Assembly: GCA_903813345.2 (NCBI GenBank)
Contig: CAIIXF020000001.1
Span: forward strand, 45,649,885-45,713,884
DNA length: 64,000 bases
Origin: Owenia fusiformis
Taxonomy: Eukaryota > Annelida > Polychaeta > Sabellida > Oweniidae
Direction: 5' to 3'
Below the pieces are notes generated by a model. That model ran no database searches and had not been told where the DNA came from. It saw only the letters and a program-made list of their open reading frames with translations. Positions 26,545-38,289 of the stretch are shown here, in pieces. Within the stretch, counting starts at the first letter, position 1. Each line of letters starts with the position of its first letter. A program made the translations under genes and the position numbers.

Positions 26545-27923
26545 CTGAAATTTTAAAATAAAAAATTAGAATTTTAGAATGAGCAAAAACCAACTGTTGG
26601 TCGTAAACAATAGTCTTGCTTCAAGACCCTCGACTATCCACTCTTGTTCCTATACGTGAACAGACTGACAGATGGGGCAGCAAATATATTACAACTTGCG
26701 TGTTATTAGAATAGCTAGGTTGAGGAAGTACTATTTAATGGCAATAAGTGACTCTATGCTAGACCATAGGATCAATGAGTTGATGAGTGTTAAGTTCTAG
26801 AGTTCGTGATATCACTCTGGACATCACACTTTTGATTTTTAAAATTAATATCTATGCATAATTTTGATGGGAATTATACGAGTAACGGTGTATTTTTAAA
26901 ATATATTTGTTGCACTTTGGTAAATAATTAGCAAAATATTAGATAAATACAAAGCTACATCACCCCGGAGTAGCCTGACAACGGTAAAGTCAGATACATA
27001 CATGACCGTCGCTTCAATTCTTCAATCACTTGGTCCTCGTACGGGACTTTATCGTCGCTAATTTTGTGCGTGTATTAAGCTCTTGTGATAATGTATCATA
27101 TGAAATCCCAATTTCGATCAAATTGGGTCGTGAATCGCCACAATATAGCGTCTTCGATATCAGTCGTCAATGACAACGGAATCTGAATTTGGGACAACGG
27201 TATATGGTAAATTATTTAAAATTCAGATTCCGGTGTCATTGGCGATATCGAAGACGCTATATTGTGGCGATTCACGACTCAATTTGATCGAAATTGGGAT
27301 TTCATATGATTACATCATCACAATAGCATGCACAAAATTAGCTACGATAAAGTCCCATGAAATGAGGACCAAGTAATTGAAGAGTTAAAGCGACGGTTAT
27401 GTTCGCCATTTCTTGTGACAACGGTATCTGACTTTACCGTTGTCAGGCTATTCCGGTGTGTACATGGACAATTTTATTTTACTAAAATCAACTTTATTTA
27501 TTAAACTTCCCAGTGTGCAAAAATCCGATTGTTCAGTTTGGGGGATGGTCAAAATATTTTCTAGCTTAACGTATTAACAATAGAGTTGGTGACACCATTA
27601 TTTTGTTTGATTATGATTCTAATCCCAAAATTATGCCCTTGTCATCCTATATCAAGAGTTTGCTCGAGCTATTTGCAAGTCCGTACAGAATATCATCCGA
27701 GTAGCGCACATGGACATCGTAGTTTAATACAAAAGTCAAACACAAATATTGATAACGACAATGGTAAAACAAATAAACCTGAAATAACCCTACCTAATCC
27801 TTGTCCTGCCGCACTAAGGTAGTTGAAGAAGAGCGTATTGGCGAAAAACAACGTAGAGAGCACAATGAGGATGATTCTTCCTGGGCTATGTTTGAACCCT
27901 TGCATTCCATCAATTCCTTCCAT
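25748..27923 (-). CDS. TspO/MBR-like multipass membrane protein, uncharacterised (2 exons)
   Basis: Exons 27794-27923 and 25748-26544 join through a split Gly codon into 308 residues. The protein is strongly hydrophobic. One membrane segment lies near residues 15-38 and another begins with PAGWTFSIWG at 64-73, the signature shared with bacterial tryptophan-rich sensory (TspO-like) proteins. It is followed by Trp-rich IYLWQAIWIVYAWTT and several more hydrophobic stretches, for roughly seven to eight in all. TspO relatives bind porphyrins or other ligands in membranes; the function of this animal branch is not known to me. The first ATG is used. Two AGs lie just upstream of it, so a 5' UTR intron is possible; a CAG/GTTAGT donor at 28517-28519 is one candidate partner. 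The single intron (26545-27793) carries a palindromic MITE. Confidence 0.85.
26961..27460. mobile_element. Palindromic MITE in the TspO-like intron, 5-bp target duplication TACAT
   Basis: Ends CACCCCGGAGTAGCCTGAC and CACACCGGAATAGCCTGAC are inverted; the arms are about 220 bases. TACAT is present on both sides. The whole element can fold into one long hairpin. No coding capacity. Confidence 0.9.
27794..27923 (-). CDS. TspO-like gene, coding exon 1
   Basis: Encodes 43 residues beginning MEGIDGMQGFKHSPGR, then a membrane segment ending NYLSAAGQGL. The donor is GTAGGG after one base of the next codon (phase 1). It is joined to exon 2 because the phase fits and the SAAGQGLG/GVFLNTTGG junction reads naturally. 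Confidence 0.8.
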
Positions 27924-29474
27924 ACTGAAAGTAGCTGCAAATTAAGAAAACGATTACGATATGAGTGACAGTACAGTCATTGTTGTATCTTGTATATTCG
28001 TTCTAGTTCCTAGAGATAAACTCAACAGCTGCAAAACTTAGAAAAATACCAAGCAGAAGTGAAGACTGTATGTTTTTATTATGGCTGGGTGTAAACCAAT
28101 CTTTTCAAATCTGTTTGTTTCGACCTTTCACTGTAGCTCTTTCTCTCGATTTTCTGCAAAGGATCTTCTATCAACAAAACGGGACTTTTCAATCATACGA
28201 AAAGAACAAAGCTAGTACTGATCTACGGCAACCGTACGATGGCAGTACCTTCCCAAAATTGATGGTGTAAATATGCAGCATAAAATATGCTGAAAACGTG
28301 AAGCTACGGCCGCCGTAGAACAAATGTGACAGAGGCTTAAGTCTCCAGTTGTCCCCAACATTTATAAATATTAATGATGAAAGTACTTTTACATATATTA
28401 CGTATATATATTCAGTTAAATGTCGGTTGAAACAACAATTGTACGTTAACTGACGAAAAGGGGTGTCGTATATATAACATTACGCATAGAATAACTACAG
28501 AGTTATATTTAAACTAACCTGATATGCTTGCTTTCTCTGAAACAGGTCTGTTGATCCAGTCGTAAAGCCTAAGTAAATCTGAGCGCTAAGTAAATGTTTA
28601 AAATATATATAAACGTTTTTTGAATTATATAATCGATCAGTCACGATTTGGTCCACGTTGTTTATTAGCGGTATGTCTAATGTAGTGATCAACTGATTTG
28701 ATTTCCCAAAGAATTTAATTAAATATGACAGGGCATGTGTACAACAACGTGAGCTGTAAGTGTTATTACATTGATATCAACAGTTTATTGGGCGAGGTGC
28801 TTTGAGAATGCTCGAGTATTGGGATATATAACCTTCTTATCTTCTGGTTTATCGTTTGTCTGTTTACATTGTCAACTTTTGTATTTTATTGATAATAGGT
28901 ACATCCTTTTGAACCTATTGAAGTTACAAAACACATTTTTATGATTACATATATCGTTTTTTATTTGTTTTGTTTTAAGTGCATTTTAAGTACAAACTAT
29001 AACTAGCTGACTTTCGTGAGCAACCATTCAGGTACATTTTGGGAATCGGTTGACAATCGTTGCGGGAACTTCAAATGCCTGAAAAAAGACGTATACACGT
29101 TCATAAATATTTTAAAAGATGAGGATTTCAACCATAAATGTAGGCCATTTGAGGCATATTGCCCATAGAAATCCTATTGAAACATCGGTTTGTTAAACTT
29201 TTAGACTTTTCTGCTAATCATTTCGAATTCCTAGCTGGCCATAGATAAATCCAATCTTGCACCAATCAGTACCAACAAAGAAAACAATGAGTTGCTGAAT
29301 TAAGGATATGAAGTTTAAAGGGGTTAGTACAGACTACATTCTAGAAAATATATCGTCCAACCCCTGAAGAGGAAACTGACAAAATGTCGAAACCTCGATG
29401 GCATATTTCACGAGTTGTAGGCACTTATAAACTCCAAGAAATTTTTACCACAAACGTTTGTCAGTGAGCGGTGA

Positions 29475-29690
29475 AAGTACAGTCCCAAAGAATACATCAA
29501 GCTCTTTGAAATGGGCGAGGAGCGGCACACCTCCACCCAGGACCGTGAGAAGAAGTGGCAGCTCCTACACATGAGGGGATAATTAGCACCGGGATAATTA
29601 GCAACCCTGGCAGAGCGTGCAAAGCTCCGACGAGAACGCTGTCGTCAGAGAATAAAGTCTTCATCGCCACCAGTGATGGGGACATCCGGG
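29475..29690 (+). pseudogene. GC-rich coding-like fragment of unknown origin
   Basis: In AT-rich surroundings this stretch reads EYIKLFEMGEERHTSTQDRE, then KKWQLLHMRG, a stop, and in another frame KLRRERCRQRIKSSSPP. It looks like a decayed piece of a repeated or transposed gene. The family is not recognised. Confidence 0.4.
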
Positions 29691-29916
29691 TATTATTTCG
29701 TAAACGGAATCGGGTTAAGTGCAGATCTTAATGACCGTTTTTGAAGTTCCGTTTACGTAACAAAAGTGAGATGGTGTATTATATCGATGATTCTGTCGTC
29801 TTCTGAACTATTTGTTCGCAAACGTTACATTTGCGATAAAAATGTCTTGGAAATTCTGCTTACAACGTGTAAAATAAAGAAAAATTGTAACTTCGAGGTT
29901 CCTACTTTGAAGAGTG

Positions 29917-29955
29917 TTGTACCATGGGCTTTCATCTAGTTGAAAGCCCATGGTT
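29917..29955. other. Perfect-stem hairpin in a decayed palindromic MITE
   Basis: CCATGGGCTTTCA, loop TCTAGT, TGAAAGCCCATGG: a 13-bp perfect stem, extendable past a small bulge. It lies at the right side of a region (29700-29960) related to the 3427-3913 MITE. Confidence 0.7.
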
Positions 29956-30844
29956 GTACCAGTGTAGATGTCTATACAATTATTTTCAGACATTATTTGA
30001 GGTTATAAACAGAGTAAACAAATTTGCTTTGGCACGTTTGAAAATCACTGTGCTTTAAACATTTTGCATTTATTCATGGCACTTTAAAGGCAATTGAGCA
30101 GATCGTTGTTCCCTCTTCAAAAGAAGAGACGCGAAAACCTTTCCTTATAAGGTCAAAATATTTCCCATGGTGCAGTTCGCGGAGTAAAGTTCGTATTATC
30201 TCTGCAATGTGGATTATGACCCAAGTAAGTGTGTTTGCATGTTGATGTGCATATTGTTCACGGCGACTATCCAGGCCCTGTATATCGCAAGCAAGTTCCC
30301 GGCCGCTGACATCGGCGAGCAATGAGCTCATGTTTAGAAGCGGGGCTTTGAGAGATATGAAAAATATAGTTACAGTTGAAGAACGTCGTCGCCCTGCAAT
30401 TGAAATACCCATTGTACTGTGAAATAAAGTTATACTGAGTTTCACTTACTAAAGTTTCATAGAAAATTTATATTTCCGTTTTATCATATCTCTCAAGGCT
30501 ACGCTTCTAACATGAGCTTATTTCTCGCGATGTCAGCTGGGCCTCAATAGCCCCGGTGATTGTTGGACTTTGTCAAACATTTAGCCACTGCACGGGTAAT
30601 ATCCAAAGCCCCGATATGAGTTCGCGATCAAGTTCTCGCTGAAATCGCGAGCATTGTCCTATTTGTACCACTTTGGAAAATGGACCAAAAGGATGAAAAT
30701 ACTTATAACTGTTCTTTGATACCCCAGCAATACTTTAAAAACAGATATATTTGACAAACAATGACATCATGACAATTGATTATTTTTCACTGTCTTGGAG
30801 GAAAAGGGCGTCAACATGCACGTTTGTGTAATATACTGCTCACA

Positions 30845-31437
30845 CAGGGTGGGCCAAAAAACGCCACTTTTTTCAAAATGCTATAACTTTTTTTTAATTT
30901 TTGATAAAAATCATAATTTGCATACCAAATGAAACTTGAAGTTGTTATCTAGCCATGGATCATGAATTGCAAACTTTTACTTGAATAAAATATGTCACCA
31001 GCGTCTCACTTAAACATGTGGTGTGCCATGAGAAATAAGCATATTTTGCTTGAACTGATATGGCCTGAGCCCTGAGGCAAACCCCAGTGAGTATAGGGTA
31101 TGGGAAGGTCTCCAGGAGATTGTATGAAGGCACCTAATCGAGAAAATTGCTCAACTAAAGCATGCAATTAAGACAGGTTGAAAAAAAACTTACCCAACAT
31201 TTCATGGATACTGCTATATCAGCAAGGCGACTAAAACTAAAATATATCATCAATTAGGGTGGCGGACCAATTGAACTCCCCTTTTAGATCAAATATAATC
31301 CAAGTTGAAGGACTTGTTACATTATATTATTACTAAGAACCCCTGGCACTATATAACTGCAAAATTTGGGGTATGTTGGTTGGAAAATAAAAAAGTTGTA
31401 GTGTCTTGAAAAAAGTGGCGTTTTTTGGCCCACCCTG
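30845..31437. mobile_element. Mariner-like MITE (CAGGGTGGGCC ends)
   Basis: Inverted ends CAGGGTGGGCCAAAAAACGC match for over 30 bases, then diverge. TA is present on the right; the left flank is CA, so the duplication is decayed. No coding sequence. It is inserted in an older dispersed repeat. Confidence 0.8.
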
Positions 31438-31492
31438 TATATTACTTTTAGCGTTATAGACCGGGTGCTTTTCTGCAAAAGGTCTCTCTGTA

Positions 31493-34400
31493 AAATGTGG
31501 TAGGCGTTTAGTGTTAAAAGTGTTCTGACAAGTGTTTCTTATGTAACTTTTTATGCGGAATTCAAAAAACCATGTTGGCAAGCTGAAATATGATTATTTA
31601 ATCCTTAAAATACCATGTTAGTCCCCCTACCCCCAAATTTCACCCCTATCAGGGGGAAAAAATTCTTCAACCTAAAATAACTTTGATTTTATGGTTTTTG
31701 TAAGTGAAATACATGGACATTGTATAAATTAAACATTTGAAGTATGAATGATATGGATTACCCTTAAGAAATTTGAATAAAAGCAAAAAGTATGTACCCC
31801 AGGGGGCAAATTTATGACCCATTTTTTACTTTTCGTGTTATAACTTTTTTATTAGACAATGATGGATGCTTAAAAAAATCCATGTAAAAGGCATAATACC
31901 TGGTCTACTAATCCTGCAAGAATCAAAGTAATTCATTCGATAATTGCCTCGAAAAAAATTAGTGAATTTAAGAAAAAATGACATTTTAGCTGGGACTGAT
32001 TTTATGCGTGACTATAACTGACCTCTATTGCTTTAACATTCATCCCTCTGTGTTCATATATTTAGCATTTTGGAATAAATCTAAAATATAAAACTTATTT
32101 TAGCAAAGTTTTAGGAAGATTTAAGCTTTTTATCATGTTCAACTATTAAAAATTCATGAAATATGATGTCTAAAATTGATAAGTTATACGCATACCCTTG
32201 GAAGACCCTTATAATTTCTTATTTATGAACATATTTGTACCAATATTAGTTTTCTAGCTTAGACAAATGATGTATGATATATCCTGGCTTGGCTTTCTGG
32301 TGGTTTGAACAATCTTTTAAGTGTTATCATTGAAAATTCATTCTTAAATCATAGGTCTGCAATCGATTAAATTCATGTATACCATTAGTATCATTCTACT
32401 GGTATGAGCATAATTGAACTAGCTATGATTTCATAGATTAGTTGTTTGATGTATGACATATTCCAAGCTGACTTTCTGGTGATTTCAATCATCTAAGAGG
32501 CTTAATCATTGAAAACCATTACAAATAAAGGCCTAAACGGACAGTATTAAGGTAGACTATTAGAACACCCTTAATTCCAGGCTTAGAGTACATTGGTACC
32601 TACTACTGTCTCATAGCTCGGAGGTTTGATATATGACATATTCTGACTAGTTTTCTACAGGTTTGAACCACCTAACAGGTCTAATCATTGAATATACTTA
32701 ATATACTAGGTCTAAAATTGAAGTATTCAATAGAACCCTCTATGATAAATTCAAAAAAGATTCAGAATGACATTAACCTTAACACTGGATCTGAATCAGA
32801 ATTACAATTCTTCATAGAGCTGAACTAGGAAGACAAGGCTAATTTCATTCTAAGCAGCCTGACAATTGCATGACGTGAGAGCAAAAGTACCAATGATTCA
32901 TACAAATCTTCATTTTAATGGAGTTTTCTTCCCTGTACAATGTTTAGTCATATTTAAAAATCCCCCCCCCCCCCTGTCCCCATTAACCTTTCTGTGTTAC
33001 TCTTGGGGTTGAGGCAGAAATTCTTGACAAATGGCGTATACTCACTTTGACAACATTTTGAATTAGTGGGATGTTTCAGTTAATGAGAGTTTTTGCAGAG
33101 TAGCAATTTTTTGGCAATTTAAATCCAATAGGACCATATATGGGAAATTCAAAAAAGATTCAGAATGACATTAACGTCAACATTGGATCTGGAAATCAAA
33201 TAAAGCAACTGATTGATGTGATCTCGGATGACTCTTGTAAATCAGAATTACAATCCTTCATAGAGCTGAACAAGGAAGACAAGGATTACTTTTCATTCTG
33301 GTAGTAATACATGGACATGGTCCAAATCTTGATACGCTTCACCATAGCCCAAAGAAAGGGAAATTGAGAGCTTCATCTCAATGTATTTCAATGCATGAAT
33401 CCTTTTTCCATGAGATATGACCACCAAAAGTATGCAAGATGGGGCACAGTACACTTCACTGCTGAAGTTTTGCTTCCTTGAAGACTGTAGCCAAATCCTA
33501 AGGTGTAGATGCAATTGATGCTAATTTGTAAGAAGGATCATACATTGGAAATATTACGGTTGGCATTCCAATGCCATTTGTTAAACAGTTAAGGAGTAGA
33601 GTACATTTGAGTTGGCTTGAATGTTTCATTCGTCAATGAGGGCTATTGGAAAAGACATCAGCTCATGTTTCATGATTTCATTGATGCCCACAGGTCTGTG
33701 GTTAGCTTCATATGTAGTGATAAGATTCTGCAAAACATTCCTGTCTGCCTTAACAACTTTCTGCTCGTTTATATTGGGATTAGGCATATAGTTTAAAAAT
33801 GTTGGTGCTTGCTCAGTAGATCAAGAAATGTTGTGTCTTTCATCTGACCCTGTTGGTATCAACCTCTAAGACACAAAGACATCCAGTTGTTGTCGAGCTG
33901 TCGAGCCTGTTGATTGTTTCTGTGAGTACATCTTTTGTACATATACTTTGGAGATTAAGTAATGGATCTTCTGAAAACATGCCAAACTTCAGCAGCATGT
34001 CACATATTTTAACTTCTTCCATAGATTCTTGTTTTGATTTGCAAATTACCACCCCCCCCCCTCTATGGAATCTCAAAACGCAAGTCCAAACATCATTCTT
34101 GTTTGGACTCCCCATATGTGATCTAAGATTATACCCCGGTGCCCATCTGTTCAATGCAGATATTGTCTTTGTGTTATGCCTACAATTCTGCCACCCTTCT
34201 AACCAATAGCATACTGGCATAGGGGTCAATCAACTTGGTTGATTGAATTTGTAGAGCCTTTTACCACATAGTTCAATGCAAGAATCCTCGCTGAACTGCA
34301 GCAGGTACTATATTCTAATAGTTAGTGCATTTCCTCTAAGTTTACTGTGCCACACCTTCCATAATTTTGGTGGTCATGAAATAAGGGATCATGCATTGAA

Positions 34401-36307
34401 ATGCATTGAGATGAAGCTCCTAATTTCCCTTTCTTTGGGCTTGGATGAAGTATAGCAAGATTTGGACCATATTCAGCTCTATGAAGGATTTAATTCTTAT
34501 TCAGATCTAATGTTGAGGTTAATGTCATTTTGAATCTTTTTTGAATTTTCATAGAGGGTTCTATTGAATACTTCAATTTTAGACCTAGTATATGGAGTAT
34601 AATCAATGATTAGACCTGTCATTGGTTCAAATCTGCAGAAAAACTAGTCAGGATATATCATATATTAAATCCCCGAGCTATGAAACAGTAGTAGGTACCA
34701 ATAAACTCTAAGCCTGGAAATAATAAGGGTATTCTAATAGTTTACCTTAATACTGTCTGTTTAGACCTTTATTTGTAATGATTTTCAATGATTAAGCCTC
34801 TTTTTAGATGGTTTAAATAAACAGAGAGTCAGCTCGGAATATGTCATACATCAAACTAATCTATGAAATCATAGCTTGTTCAAGTTGATTATTTTGGTCA
34901 ATCTTGCATATTTTGCTTTAATATTTCAGAATTATTTACTTCATTTAATGTGAATTTTGTTGTGAACATTTAATGATAATCTGCTTATAAAGTAAAAAAC
35001 TACAGCATTTTACAACACATGCCCCATGTGGCCATCACCCCAGCCAACGAAGCTGTTGATGACTCTCTTGCACATACCAGCATGAATTGCAAAGCTTCTG
35101 ATGAAGCTATCCACTTAAAATTGAAGAACATCTGAGAATTTGTCTGACACTAGTTTTACTTCTCTAGATAGATTTTAGTCACGCCATGGATAATTGAACA
35201 ATTGAACAACTTCCTTTGCCAGATTTGATTGTGCATGTAGAGGAGAAGTGGCCACATTGGACATATGTTGTAAAGTGCTGTAGTTTTTGACTCCACAGGC
35301 AGATTATCATGAAACTTTCACAACAAAATTCATATTGAATGAACTGAATAATTCTGAAGTTTTGAGGCAGAATATGCAGGATTGACAAAGTTAATTAACT
35401 TTTCTTCGGTCCTGTTTTTGGACACCCTGTACCAGTAGAATGATACTAGGCTAATGGTATACTTGAATTTAATCGATTGCAGACCTATGATTTAAGAATG
35501 AATTTTCAATGATAACAGGATATATCATACATTATTTGTCTAAGCTAGAAAACTAATATTGGTACAAATATGTTCATAAATAAGAAATTATAGGAGTCTT
35601 CCGAGGGTATACCTATAACTTATCAATTTTAGACATCATATTTCATGAATTTTTAACATTTGAACATGCTAGAAAGCTTAAATCTTCCTAAAACTTAGCT
35701 AAAATAAGTTTTATATTTTAGATTTATTCTAAAATGCCAAATATATGAACACAGAGGGATAAATGTTAAAGCAATAGGGGTCAGTTATAGTCACACATAA
35801 AATCAGTCCCAGCTAAAATGTCATTTTTTCTTAAATTCACAATTTTTTTTCGAGGCAATTATCAAAGGAATTACTTTGATTCTTGCAGGATTAGTAGACC
35901 AGGTATTAAGCCTTTTACATGGATTTTTTTAGCATCCATCATTGTCTAATAAAAAAGTTATGACACGAAAAGTAAAAAATGGGTCATAAATTTGCCCCCT
36001 GGGGTACATACTTTTTGCTTTTATTCAAATTTCTTAAAATTAATCCGTATCATTCATACTTTAAATGTTTATTTTATACAATGTCCATGTATTTCACTTA
36101 CAAAAACCATTAAATCAAAGTTATTTTAGGTTGAAGAATTTTTTCCCCCTGATAGGGGTGAATTGGGGAGTAGGGGGACTAACATGGTATGTTAAGGGTT
36201 AAATAATCATATTTCAGCTTGCCAACATGGTTTTTTGGATTCAGCATAAAAAGTTACTTAAGAAACACTTGTCAGAACACTTTTAACACTAAACGCCTAC
36301 CACATTT
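31493..36307. mobile_element. 4.8 kb foldback element with ~1.9 kb inverted arms
   Basis: Left arm 31493 to about 33430 and right arm about 34350 to 36307 are inverted copies, beginning AAATGTGGTAGGCGTTTAG at both ends, at roughly 90% identity. The left arm carries an extra ~390 bases near 32830-33220. Each arm contains about three diverged ~190-bp units (GTATGACATATTC-type core). The ~900-base centre has broken coding-like stretches but no recognisable transposase. No clear target duplication was found. Confidence 0.8.
33600..34229 (-). pseudogene. Decayed coding-like stretch in the centre of the 4.8 kb foldback
   Basis: The minus strand has a 129-codon open frame (33840-34229) with INRLDSSTTTGCLCVLEVDT. 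Downstream, in another frame, it reads LITTYEANHRPVGINEIMKH then ELMSFPIALIDE. This resembles a protein fragment captured by the element. No function is claimed. Confidence 0.4.
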
Positions 36308-38127
36308 CCTCTAGATGAAAATGCACCTTGTCTATTAAAGGCAATGGATACGATTTACATACTCCATAATGCATAGCAGATCAATATAATCTGTATTGAT
36401 AAGTAACTGTACAATTACGTCTGCCATGGGGGTCGAAATACATCATTAAAGGCGTTTCAGTGGCCCCGCTGAAAAAATGAGGAGGCCCCGCTGATACACT
36501 TGAACGTGCCAAAAACGTATTAATAACAATCACATAACATCATTCTATGGCAATATCGCAAATATATCTTCTGCAACTTCAGGCAGTTTGATCCATCTGC
36601 CAGCGTCGTCATAAAATTCTTAAATGCGTAGACTTTCTACATTTGTACTGTTAAATGTAAATTCTTCATAATTCAATGTTTCCAAGTAGTATACTTCTGA
36701 GGACACATATATTTCATTGGCTTGTTTGTTCTTCCGACTGTTCGTCGTTCGTGCATGCATTCATCCGTTTGTGCGTGCGTTCGTCCGACCTTCCGTTCGT
36801 ACGTGGGTGCGTGGGTGCGTGAATCTTATTGAATATCGCGTATATGATGCGTAAAATCAAGAACATTTATTCTTATTATGAAAATGAGGTTAAACTTTTA
36901 ACATTTCCTCCGATCTATTACTCATCACATTTCTTAGATGACCTATCTTATTCTGGAAAATGGCAACGAAGATCATAGTGCAGTTTTCCATTACAACCTA
37001 TCATAATATGTACTATATCAATACAGTATTTGCTGTTTTTTAGAATTGTATCAACAAATGATGTATTCATGAAACTGGGTACAATAGTGGATCATGCTGG
37101 GTACGATAGTGGGCGATTTTCACGGTATAATCTGGATTCACTCCAATTTGGAGGGACACTTGCTCCTGTTTTCAGCGGGACCTCCTCATGTTTTCAGGGG
37201 GGCCTACTCATGGTTTCAGAGGGGTCTTTGCTATATTGCTCCTGTTAGAAGCTGGGCCTTGAGGGATATGATAAAATTGAAATATATTTAGTGTTCTGTA
37301 AGAATTTAAGAAGTGAAACTGAATACATTTTTATTTCAGATAACTATCATTATTTCAACCACAGGACAATGTACATCCATACTAAGTTCAATCATGAATC
37401 CATCAAATAGTAAGCTTATTGTCTGTTCTGATTACTGCATTTTCAAATGGTTGACTGATGGTGCACTGTTTTATTTTGACTTATTTCAAAAGCCAGTGAG
37501 ACTACTTTCTGAACACACCGGGCAAAACTATGCACTGCCCAGAAATCTCTCTCAATTATTGCGTTACTGTCTTTCTTCAAGCTTGGTTTGGTGCGTCTCT
37601 GTATTATTTCCTTTAGTTGCTTTGGAACGAAACATAATTAAATTAGGTGCCTACGTAATGTTAACCACAATTTTGAATTGGATTAATTGTTACTTGTGCT
37701 ATTTAATTAAGTTTTTCCTTTAAAAAAACTTTTAAAGTTCTACTCCATAGAGAATAGCCGCTTCTATGATTCAATGTAAAAAATAAGGATTGGTCCGCTT
37801 GGTCACATTTTCAGAAGGTCCATCTGGAGCAAGGCTTTGGGTATGTATAATGTTTTATTTTAGTGAACATTTTCTCTTGTCGGCAGTTATTGTAGAAAAT
37901 CGTGTAGCCAGGCTCAAGTAGTGACTTTAGTCAGACGGAATATAAAATTGGAGTCCATGCACATCTTCTGAAAAATAAATCAAACATTGCGAAAACGCTT
38001 CAATAATACTGAACCTCAATTTGGACAGGGTGGGGTGTTATATGGGGCACTGGTGCCAAAAACGTTCATGCCGATGTCCAAAGGCAGCTATCCCGTGCAA
38101 AGATCAACATTTGATAATTCACTTACC

Positions 38128-38289
38128 CTAGCCCAATACAAATATTTTATCAAGCCATGTTTGTATGATGATGCTCCTACAACCCTCCAGTACTTTCCGC
38201 ACATTATCTGTGTCTACCGCGCACGTGTAGAAGTAACGGCAAAAATGACTGTCGTGCACAGACATCCGCCTCTCATCGTGCACGATAGC
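38128..38289 (-). CDS. G-alpha terminal exon with TCAV box and stop
   Basis: Encodes 53 residues with [20 protein letters not shown], matching the HFTCAVDTENIRRVF region of Gs-alpha (TCAV is the last guanine contact). It ends [17 protein letters not shown] then TAG at 38128-38130. A good donor sequence (GG/GTAAGT) sits directly after the stop, so 3' UTR splicing or an alternative C-terminus is possible. Confidence 0.92.
   Translation of the reverse strand, partial: AIVHDERRMSVHDSHFCRYFYTCAVDTDNVRKVLEGCRSIIIQTWLDKIFVLG

Larger units (their letters stand above)
27924..38127. other. Intergenic region between the TspO-like and G-alpha genes
   Basis: 28000-29470 shows little apart from the possible 5' UTR exon ending at 28519. 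29475-30640 has decayed coding-like and palindromic pieces, including an inverted pair at 30318-30360 and 30483-30520. 30657-36500 is a dispersed repeat split by a mariner MITE and a foldback. 36500-38127 has no recognised gene. Confidence 0.6.

Noticed and set aside
33840-34229. 129-codon ORF as an intact gene
   Set aside because: It lies in the middle of a foldback element, its continuation is in other frames, and the opposite strand is also open over much of it.
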